From JANMEX01 sp031423755 (lineage in GTDB: Bacteria > Pseudomonadota > Alphaproteobacteria > Rhizobiales > Rhizobiaceae): a DNA stretch of 5,462 nt. Position 1 is the stretch's first letter. Every line of letters starts with the position of its first letter. Both the position numbers and the translations under genes were made by a program. Positions 1 to 4,406 of the stretch are shown here, in pieces. A model generated the notes under the pieces. It saw only the letters and a list, made by a program, of their open reading frames with translations, did not search any database and was not told the origin of the DNA. The DNA lies in the NCBI GenBank assembly GCA_031423755.1, contig JANPGC010000280.1:1-5462 (forward strand). Direction: 5' to 3'.

Positions 1-465
1 GTCGTCAAGGGCGGCCGTCGTTTCGGTTTTGCGGCGCTCGTCGTCGTGGGCGACCAGAAAGGCCGTGTCGGCTTTGGTCATGGCAAGGCGCGTGAAGTGC
101 CGGAAGCCATCCGCAAGGCGACTGAAGCTGCCAAGCGCGAATTGATTTTCGTTCCGCTGCGTTCGGGCCGTACCCTTCATCATGATACCGAAGGCCGCCA
201 CGGCGCTGGCCGCGTTATCATCCGCATGGCTCCGGCCGGTAAGGGCATCATTGCCGGTGGTCCGATGCGCGCTGTTTTCGAAGCGCTCGGTGTTGCTGAC
301 GTTGTGACCAAGTCGCTCGGCTCCTCCAACCCGTACAACATGGTTCGCGCCACGTTCGACGCGTTGAAGAGCCAGGTTCATCCCAAGGACATCGCTTCGC
401 AGCGCGGCATCAAGTATGCGACGCTGCAGGCCCGCCGTCAGGCGATTGTCGGCACCGAAGACTAA
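1..465 (+). CDS. rpsE: 30S ribosomal protein S5 (uS5), 3' part, N-terminus cut by the window edge
   Basis: The frame is open from base 1 and ends at TAA, giving 154 visible residues. About 30 N-terminal residues should lie upstream, judging from usual S5 lengths (about 165-190). Visible residues 3-36 carry the S5 N-terminal double-stranded-RNA-binding signature (KGGRRFGFAALVVVG, then GRVGFGHGKAREVPEAI). Residues 71-123 form the C-terminal domain, with the typical APAGKGIIAGGPMRAVFEALG and SLGSSNPYNMVRAT stretches. S5 is a small-subunit protein near the decoding centre; the family is known for ribosomal-ambiguity and spectinomycin-resistance mutations, the latter mapping to the loop just before and at the window edge, so it cannot be judged here. 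An internal ATG or GTG start is not credible because the conserved signature begins upstream of those codons. rpmD follows 29 bp downstream in the usual spc order. Confidence 0.98.
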   Translation, partial: VVKGGRRFGFAALVVVGDQKGRVGFGHGKAREVPEAIRKATEAAKRELIFVPLRSGRTLHHDTEGRHGAGRVIIRMAPAGKGIIAGGPMRAVFEALGVADVVTKSLGSSNPYNMVRATFDALKSQVHPKDIASQRGIKYATLQARRQAIVGTED

Positions 466-481
466 GCCCTTTTGAAGATTT

Positions 482-486
482 GAGGA
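482..486 (+). promoter_or_regulatory. Shine-Dalgarno site that fixes the rpmD start
   Basis: GAGGA lies 8 nt before the ATG at 495. The frame could be extended to a TTG at 480, but that codon precedes this site, has no ribosome-binding sequence of its own, and would add five residues not typical of L30. The ATG at 495 is therefore preferred. Confidence 0.8.
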
Positions 487-494
487 CCATAAAC

Positions 495-695
495 ATGGCT
501 GACACCAAAAAGGGCAAGACGTTCACGGTCGAACAGATCGGAAGCCCAATCCGCCGTCCTGCTGATCAGCGCGCCACGCTGATTGGTCTGGGCCTTAACA
601 AGATGCACCGGAAGTCGACACTGGAAGACACTGCTTCCGTTCGCGGCATGGTGTCCAAGGTGCAACATCTCGTCCGCGTTGTGGACGAGGCCTGA
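495..695 (+). CDS. rpmD: 50S ribosomal protein L30 (uL30)
   Basis: This is a 66-residue protein, a normal length for bacterial L30 (about 58-66). The family pattern is clear: IGSPIRRPADQRATLIGLGL at residues 15-34, KMHRKSTLEDTASVRGMVSK at 36-55, then VQHLVRVV near the C-terminus. L30 is a small protein of the large subunit that binds 23S rRNA. The start at 495 gives MADTKKGKTF and is supported by a GAGGA site 8 nt upstream. It sits between rpsE and rplO, 29 and 20 bp away, as in the canonical spc operon, so the three are almost certainly on one transcript. L30 is missing from some bacterial lineages, but this copy appears complete. Confidence 0.97.
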   Translation: MADTKKGKTFTVEQIGSPIRRPADQRATLIGLGLNKMHRKSTLEDTASVRGMVSKVQHLVRVVDEA

Positions 696-715
696 TTGCC
701 CGAAGGAGAACGATC

Positions 716-1189
716 ATGAAGCTCAATGAAATCAAAGACGCTGAGGGCGCCACCCATTCGCGCAAGCGTCTCGGACGCGGCATCGGCTCCGGCTCGGGCA
801 AGACGGGCGGACGTGGTGTCAAGGGTCAGAAGTCGCGTTCCGGCGTTGCCGTAAACGGCTTTGAAGGCGGCCAGATGCCAATCTACCGCCGTCTGCCAAA
901 GCGCGGTTTCAACAACATCTCGTCGAAAGACTTCAACACAGTTTCGCTTGGCCGCATCCAGACTGCCATCGACGCCAAGAAGCTTGATGCCAATGCCCCG
1001 ATCACGCTGGAAGCCCTCAAGGCTGCTGGCGTCATCCGCAAGGCCAAGGACGGCGTGCGGGTGCTTTCGGACGGTGAATTGACGTCGAAGGTTGAAATCG
1101 TCGCCAACGGCGCGTCGAAGACCGCGATCGAAAAGATCGAAAAGGCCGGCGGATCAATCAAGCTGCCGGAAGTGGCCGCAGCAGAGTAA
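716..1189 (+). CDS. rplO: 50S ribosomal protein L15 (uL15)
   Basis: The protein has 157 residues, slightly longer than the roughly 144 of E. coli L15. The N-terminal extended region, which threads into 23S rRNA, is rich in Gly, Lys and Arg: SRKRLGRGIGSGSGKTGGRG at residues 15-34, followed by the KGQKSRSG and GFEGGQMPIYRRLPKRGF stretches to about residue 65. The globular C-terminal domain includes the L15 signature around residues 115-145 (LSDGELTSKVEIVANGASK, then AIEKIEKAGG). L15 is a core protein in large-subunit assembly. The ATG at 716 has an AAGGAG site (703-708) with a 7-nt spacer. It closes the tightly packed ribosomal block; the next gap, before secY, is much longer and holds a stem-loop. 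Confidence 0.98.
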   Translation: MKLNEIKDAEGATHSRKRLGRGIGSGSGKTGGRGVKGQKSRSGVAVNGFEGGQMPIYRRLPKRGFNNISSKDFNTVSLGRIQTAIDAKKLDANAPITLEALKAAGVIRKAKDGVRVLSDGELTSKVEIVANGASKTAIEKIEKAGGSIKLPEVAAAE

Positions 1190-1197
1190 TTGACAGA

Positions 1198-1218
1198 GCG
1201 GCGGGTCACTCCCGCCGC
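1198..1218 (+). terminator. Perfect 8-bp GC stem-loop after rplO, terminator-like or attenuator
   Basis: GCGGCGGG (1198-1205) pairs without mismatch with CCCGCCGC (1211-1218) around the 5-nt loop TCACT. It starts 9 bp after the rplO stop. The following bases are TTGCATGTTTGG, a broken T-run, so this resembles an intrinsic terminator with a poor tail. Because secY lies downstream in the same direction, partial termination or 3'-end protection of the ribosomal-protein message are the likelier roles. The structure is plain in the sequence; the function is inferred. Confidence 0.65.
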
Positions 1219-1232
1219 TTGCATGTTTGGCC

Positions 1233-1290
1233 CCGGAGTCTTATCTCGGCAGCAGGGCTGCCATATCCGGCGCCTTTTGATTCCGGAGAA
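1233..1290 (+). promoter_or_regulatory. secY leader with nested stem-loop and Shine-Dalgarno site
   Basis: GGCAGC (1248-1253) and GCTGCC (1257-1262) form a perfect 6-bp stem with a 3-nt loop. It is enclosed by CCGGA (1233-1237) pairing with TCCGG (1266-1270). A second TCCGG copy at 1282-1286 overlaps the secY Shine-Dalgarno GGAG (1285-1288), so the same CCGGA could pair there instead. The pairings are visible; a role in controlling secY translation is a guess. Confidence 0.35.
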
Positions 1291-1295
1291 CTCCT

Positions 1296-2636
1296 ATGGC
1301 GTCAGCAGCTGAACAGCTTGCTTCAAACCTGAATTTTGCCGCCTTTGGCAAAGCCGAAGAACTGAAGAAGCGCATTTGGTTCACCCTTGGCGCGCTGCTG
1401 ATTTTCCGTCTTGGCACGTATATCCCGCTTCCTGGCATTGATCCTGAAGCTCTGGCGCAGGCGTTCCAGCGTCAGTCCGGTGGTGTGCTTGGTCTGTTCA
1501 ACATGTTCTCGGGCGGCGCTGTTTCGCGCATGGCGATCTTCGCGCTCGGCATCATGCCGTATATCTCCGCTTCGATTATCGTCCAGCTGATGACCTCGGT
1601 TATTCCGACGCTTGAACAACTGAAGAAGGAGGGAGAGCAGGGCCGCAAGATCATCAACCAGTATACCCGCTACGGAACGGTGCTTCTGGCAATGGTGCAG
1701 GCTTACGGCATCTCGGTCGGGCTTGAAGGCAGTCAGGGGTTGGTCGTTGACCCGGGTATGTTCTTCCGAATTTCGACCGTTTTGACACTGATGGGCGGCA
1801 CCATGTTCCTGTTGTGGCTCGGCGAGCAGATCACCGCCCGTGGCATCGGCAACGGTACGTCCCTGATCATTTTCGCTGGCATTGTCGCAAATCTGCCGCA
1901 TGCCATCTCTGGCACTTTGGAACTGGGACGCACCGGTGCCTTGTCGACAGGCCTCATCCTTGCAATCATTGTGCTGGCGTTTGGCCTTATTGCTTTTATC
2001 GTCTTCATGGAGCGCGCCCAGCGCCGCCTGTTGATACAGTATCCAAAGCGCCAGGTCGGCAACAAGATGTTTCAGGGTGACACGTCCCATCTGCCGCTGA
2101 AGCTTAACACAGCCGGCGTCATTCCGCCGATCTTCGCATCCTCACTGCTGCTGCTGCCAGCTACGATGGCGGGCTTCTCCAACACGACCACGCTGCCTAC
2201 ATGGGCGACGGCCATTTTGACCTCGCTCGGCCACGGCCAGCCGCTTTACATGCTGCTCTACGCTGCGCTGATCATCTTCTTTGCATTCTTCTACACCGCC
2301 ATCGTGTTCAACCCGAAAGACACGGCGGACCAGTTGAAGAAGCATTCCGGTTTCATTCCCGGCATCCGTCCCGGCGAGCGCACGGCGGAATACATTGATT
2401 ACGTGCTGACGCGCATCACGGTTGTCGGCGCGCTGTACATGACACTTGTCTGTCTCTTGCCCGAATTCCTGATATCGGCGACCGGCGTTCCGTTCTATCT
2501 TGGCGGCACCTCACTTCTGATTGTTGTGAGCGTCACGCTTGATACTGTCGCTCAGGTGCAAGGCCACCTGATTGCGCACCAGTATGAGGGGTTGATCAAG
2601 AAGTCGAAATTGCGCGGAGGCAAGAGGGGCAGATGA
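1296..2636 (+). CDS. secY: Protein translocase subunit SecY
   Basis: SecY is the pore-forming inner-membrane subunit of the SecYEG channel, which exports unfolded proteins with SecA and inserts membrane proteins with SRP. The 446-residue length matches the family (E. coli 443). TM1 lies at about residues 28-48 (ending in the conserved YIPLPGID). The plug region at about 61-75 is followed by signature 1 (GIMPYISASIIVQLM, 85-99). Signature 2 is at 176-196 (GEQITARGIGNGTSLIIFAG). Further hydrophobic segments lie at about 127-143, 157-177, 217-238, 272-292, 316-338, 370-390 and 397-417. The cytosolic loop NPKDTADQLKKHSGFIPGIRPG (339-360, broken view: NPKDTADQL then KKHSGFIPGIRPG) carries the conserved Arg358 used in SecA-driven translocation. 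The C-terminus is Lys/Arg-rich, as expected for a cytosolic tail. The ATG has GGAG 7 nt upstream. The stop overlaps the adk start. Confidence 0.98.
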   Translation: MASAAEQLASNLNFAAFGKAEELKKRIWFTLGALLIFRLGTYIPLPGIDPEALAQAFQRQSGGVLGLFNMFSGGAVSRMAIFALGIMPYISASIIVQLMTSVIPTLEQLKKEGEQGRKIINQYTRYGTVLLAMVQAYGISVGLEGSQGLVVDPGMFFRISTVLTLMGGTMFLLWLGEQITARGIGNGTSLIIFAGIVANLPHAISGTLELGRTGALSTGLILAIIVLAFGLIAFIVFMERAQRRLLIQYPKRQVGNKMFQGDTSHLPLKLNTAGVIPPIFASSLLLLPATMAGFSNTTTLPTWATAILTSLGHGQPLYMLLYAALIIFFAFFYTAIVFNPKDTADQLKKHSGFIPGIRPGERTAEYIDYVLTRITVVGALYMTLVCLLPEFLISATGVPFYLGGTSLLIVVSVTLDTVAQVQGHLIAHQYEGLIKKSKLRGGKRGR

Positions 2637-3217
2637 AGCTGATATTGTTGGGACCACCCGGGGCCGGCAAAGGCACCCAGGCTGAGCGGCTTGTGGCCAA
2701 GCACGGAATACCGCAACTCTCGACAGGCGACATGCTGCGCGCCGCAGTCAAAGCGGAAACACCGATTGGCAAGCGCGCCAAGGCGGTCATGGAGGCGGGC
2801 GAGCTTGTTTCCGACGAGATTGTCAACGGCATTGTCTCCGAGCGTATTGATGCGCCGGACTGCGCCAATGGCTTTATCCTCGACGGCTATCCCCGTACGC
2901 TTCCGCAAGCCGACGCAGTTGAGCAGATGCTGGCGTCCAAGGGTATGAAGCTTGACGCGGTTATCGAACTGATGGTGGACGACAAGGCTCTTGTCGGCCG
3001 CATCGTCAAGCGTGCCGAGGAAGCCAAAGCCGCCGGCAAGCCGGTGCGCAAGGATGACACGCCAGAGATATTCGACGAGCGCTTGCGCGAATATTACAAG
3101 AAGACCGCGCCGCTGACCGGCTACTACTATGCCAAGAAACTGCTCACCTTTGTCGATGGCATGGCGTCGATGGATGACGTGACGGCTTCAATCGGGGCAG
3201 TCCTGAAGAAGATTTGA
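2633..3217 (+). CDS. adk: Adenylate kinase, short-LID form
   Basis: Adk is a cytosolic enzyme that catalyses ATP + AMP = 2 ADP and balances the adenylate pool. The P-loop GPPGAGKGT is at residues 7-15. The AMP-binding part has STGDMLR (30-36) and DGYPRTLPQ (84-92, with Arg88). LID arginines appear to be Arg123, Arg139 and Arg150 (GRIVKR, RKDD and DERLREYY). At 194 residues it lacks the long LID insert, and the four-Cys/His zinc site, of the roughly 214-residue enzymes; this short form is common in rhizobial relatives. The ATG overlaps the secY stop as ATGA, with GAGGGG (2624-2629) close upstream and GGAGG a little further, so translation is probably coupled to secY. adk between secY and the alpha operon is common in many bacteria but not in E. 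coli, where adk is elsewhere. Confidence 0.98.
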   Translation: MKLILLGPPGAGKGTQAERLVAKHGIPQLSTGDMLRAAVKAETPIGKRAKAVMEAGELVSDEIVNGIVSERIDAPDCANGFILDGYPRTLPQADAVEQMLASKGMKLDAVIELMVDDKALVGRIVKRAEEAKAAGKPVRKDDTPEIFDERLREYYKKTAPLTGYYYAKKLLTFVDGMASMDDVTASIGAVLKKI

Positions 3218-3403
3218 GCGGACATTTTGTTTGCTTCAATGAGTTGACGAACTGGATGCGCTGCCGTAAAGCGACGCAGCTTTCACAGTGTTGAATGGCA
3301 AGCCTTTGGCATGTCTTGATGCACGCCCTGCATGAGCCGGTCTCCACCGGACGCAGGTTCATCCCACGCTGGATCAATTTCAGCCCACATGGAGAACTGA
3401 AAC
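3218..3403 (+). promoter_or_regulatory. rpsM leader, 186 bp, with alternative stem-loops
   Basis: No gene is supported here. CCGGT (3337-3341) and ACCGG (3346-3350) form a perfect 5-bp stem with a CTCC loop, extended outside an internal loop by CCTGC (3327-3331) with GCAGG (3353-3357). A competing hairpin, ATGCA (3319-3323) with TGCAT (3329-3333), shares bases with the outer stem, so the two cannot both form. A weaker stem, GCTGC (3260-3264) with GCAGC (3276-3280), is followed by TTTCA. The rpsM Shine-Dalgarno is GGAGAA (3391-3396), 7 nt before the ATG. The length and foldability fit an untranslated leader that could regulate the alpha operon, but no known leader family is recognised. No convincing promoter was found. 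Confidence 0.4.
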
Positions 3404-3772
3404 ATGGCACGTATTGCCGGTGTTAACATTCCTACTGCCAAGCGCGTGGTTATTGCGCTTCAATACATTCATGGCATTGGCGCGAAGTTCGCGTCTGAAA
3501 TCGTCACCAAGGTTGGCATCCCGGCAGAGCGCCGCGTCAATCAGCTGACCGATGCTGAAGTTCTTCAAATCCGCGAAACCATCGACCGCGATTACCAGGT
3601 CGAGGGTGATCTGCGCCGCGAAGTGTCGATGAACATCAAGCGCCTGCAGGATCTGGGCTGCTACAAGGGTCTGCGCCATCGCCGCGGCCTGCCGGTTCAC
3701 GGTCAGCGCACCCACACCAATGCCCGCACCCGCAAGGGCCCGGCAAAGGCGATTCAGGGCAAGAAGAAGTAA
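3404..3772 (+). CDS. rpsM: 30S ribosomal protein S13 (uS13)
   Basis: S13 sits in the head of the 30S subunit, contacts the 50S through intersubunit bridges, and touches the P-site tRNA with its C-terminal tail. The 122-residue length fits (E. coli 118). The start ARIAGVNIP and the helix-two-turns-helix segment QYIHGIGAKFASEIVTKVGI (20-39) are typical. The family signature YKGLRHRRGLPVHGQRT (87-103) is followed by HTNARTRKG, and the tail is Lys-rich (GKKK). The ATG is supported by GGAGAA 7 nt upstream. rpsM opens the alpha operon; here it has a 186-bp leader behind it and an unusual 150-bp repeat-bearing gap ahead, whereas the rpsM-rpsK gap in E. coli is short. Confidence 0.98.
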   Translation: MARIAGVNIPTAKRVVIALQYIHGIGAKFASEIVTKVGIPAERRVNQLTDAEVLQIRETIDRDYQVEGDLRREVSMNIKRLQDLGCYKGLRHRRGLPVHGQRTHTNARTRKGPAKAIQGKKK

Positions 3773-3775
3773 TTT

Positions 3776-3800
3776 GGGGCAGGGGAGTAGGGCAGTAGGG
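3776..3800 (+). other. Putative G-quadruplex motif just after rpsM
   Basis: Four G-runs lie on the + (message) strand: GGGG 3776-3779, GGGG 3782-3785, GGG 3790-3792 and GGG 3798-3800. The loops are 2, 4 and 5 nt, which fits the usual G3+N1-7 pattern. It begins 4 nt after the rpsM stop and overlaps the left arm of the hairpin array, so the two folds would compete. The pattern is direct; folding in the cell is not shown. Confidence 0.5.
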
Positions 3801-3865
3801 CAGTACGGCAATATGTTGGGTTTGTTTTTCCCTACTGCCCTACTGCCTTATTCCCCTACTCCCCT
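3781..3865. repeat. Inverted array of 8-bp units between rpsM and rpsK
   Basis: The left arm has four 8-bp units in tandem: GGGGAGTA (3782), GGGCAGTA (3790), GGGCAGTA (3798) and CGGCAATA (3806). The right arm holds reverse complements of the same unit: TACTGCCC (3833), TACTGCCT (3841), TATTCCCC (3849) and TACTCCCC (3857). The arms pair in register over about 33 bp with around five mismatches, around a central 19-nt stretch (3814-3832) that includes a T-rich run. At the outer end AGGGGAGTA (3781-3789) matches TACTCCCCT (3857-3865) perfectly. In RNA it would form one long hairpin. No ORF, target duplication or transposase is associated. It could be a mobile-like intergenic palindrome or an mRNA processing or stability element; the role is unknown. 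Confidence 0.85.
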
Positions 3866-3877
3866 CCCTCCGGTGTA

Positions 3878-3897
3878 GCCGCTGGCATTACGGCGGC
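3878..3897 (+). promoter_or_regulatory. Small stem-loop upstream of rpsK
   Basis: GCCGC (3878-3882) can pair with GCGGC (3893-3897) around a 10-nt loop. It ends about 13 nt before the rpsK Shine-Dalgarno site AGAGGA (3911-3916). The stem is short and could be chance. Confidence 0.25.
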
Positions 3898-3922
3898 GTA
3901 GAGATCAACGAGAGGACTATCC

Positions 3923-4312
3923 ATGGCCAAGGAAGCCGCACGCATCAAGAAGCGTGAACGCAAAAACATTTCGACTGGCGTCGCGCACGTCAACTCAACC
4001 TTCAACAACACGCTGATCACCATCACCGATGCGCAGGGCAATGCAATTGCCTGGTCGTCTGCCGGTGCACAAGGCTTCAAGGGCTCGCGCAAGTCGACGC
4101 CGTTTGCCGCCCAGATGGCTGCTGAAGATTGCGCCAAGAAGGCTGCCGAGCATGGCATGCGCACGCTGGAAGTTGAAGTGACCGGTCCGGGTTCGGGTCG
4201 TGAATCCGCGCTGCGCGCGCTGCAGGCTGCCGGCTTCACCATCACCTCGATCCGTGATGTGACGCCGATCCCGCACAATGGCTGCCGCCCGCGCAAGAAG
4301 CGCCGCGTCTAA
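3923..4312 (+). CDS. rpsK: 30S ribosomal protein S11 (uS11)
   Basis: S11 is in the platform of the 30S subunit, near the E-site and the mRNA exit. The 129-residue length equals that of E. coli S11. Conserved stretches include GVAHVNSTFNNTLITITD (19-36), SSAGAQGFKGSRKSTPFAAQ (45-64), VTGPGSGRESALRAL (86-100) and the C-terminal DVTPIPHNGCRPRKKRRV (112-129). Asn119-Gly120 is the position where E. coli S11 is known to carry an isoaspartate. The ATG at 3923 has AGAGGA 6 nt upstream. It lies between the hairpin array and rpoA; in E. coli rpsD lies between rpsK and rpoA, but no rpsD is present here. Confidence 0.98.
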   Translation: MAKEAARIKKRERKNISTGVAHVNSTFNNTLITITDAQGNAIAWSSAGAQGFKGSRKSTPFAAQMAAEDCAKKAAEHGMRTLEVEVTGPGSGRESALRALQAAGFTITSIRDVTPIPHNGCRPRKKRRV

Positions 4313-4326
4313 TCCTATTTTCGCTG

Positions 4327-4354
4327 CCGCAGGGAGCTTTACCGCTCGCTGTGG
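4327..4354 (+). terminator. Stem-loop between rpsK and rpoA, attenuator-like
   Basis: CCGCAGGGAGC (4327-4337) pairs with GCTCGCTGTGG (4344-4354) around a 6-nt loop, TTTACC. The 11-bp stem has one G-G mismatch and one G-U pair. TTTCCATGTTT follows, a weak T-run. It begins 14 nt after the rpsK stop. Because rpoA follows in the same direction, full termination is unlikely; attenuation, processing or 3'-end protection are possible. Confidence 0.5.
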
Positions 4355-4366
4355 TTTCCATGTTTC

Positions 4367-4406
4367 GCCACGATTGGATGGTGGCAGAAAAGGAAATTGA
4401 ACCAAT
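4367..4406 (+). promoter_or_regulatory. Possible pseudoknot over the rpoA start
   Basis: GCCAC (4367-4371) pairs with GTGGC (4381-4385). The 9-nt loop contains ATTGG (4373-4377), which is complementary to CCAAT (4402-4406), covering the first two bases of the rpoA ATG. Together these fit an H-type pseudoknot around the ribosome-binding site. Both helices are only 5 bp and may be coincidental; a competing 4-bp hairpin (4396-4399 with 4403-4406) also exists. Confidence 0.2.
4390..4394 (+). promoter_or_regulatory. Shine-Dalgarno site that fixes the rpoA start
   Basis: AAGGA lies 10 nt before the ATG at 4405. The frame is open up to a GTG at 4351, but that would add 18 residues absent from the family and run through the leader stem-loops. 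The ATG giving MIQKNWQDLI matches the usual alphaproteobacterial RpoA start. Confidence 0.75.

Noticed and set aside
1190..1218. Perfect TTGACA (1190-1195) right after the rplO stop as a -35 box
   Set aside because: The expected -10 at 17-bp spacing (1213-1218) is CGCCGC, inside the stem-loop, so no promoter is supported.
1323..2090. 255-codon open frame on the - strand inside secY
   Set aside because: It is antisense to conserved membrane segments of SecY and its translation looks like low-complexity shadow sequence.
3244..3272. TTGACG with 17-bp spacing to TAAAGC as an rpsM promoter
   Set aside because: The -10 matches the consensus at only three of six positions and overlaps a weak stem; not strong enough to list.
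3776..3870. CRISPR-like or insertion-sequence origin of the rpsM-rpsK array
   Set aside because: Units are 8 bp without spacers, and there is no transposase or clear target-site duplication in the gap.
3813..3878. 21-codon open frame running through the right arm of the rpsM-rpsK array
   Set aside because: No ribosome-binding site, and its Pro/Leu-rich product is just the repeat unit read as codons; the - strand frame over the left arm shows the same repeat-derived residues.
4351..4404. GTG start giving RpoA 18 extra residues
   Set aside because: The extension is not typical of RpoA, lies across leader stem-loops, and the ATG at 4405 has a ribosome-binding site and the family start MIQKNWQ.
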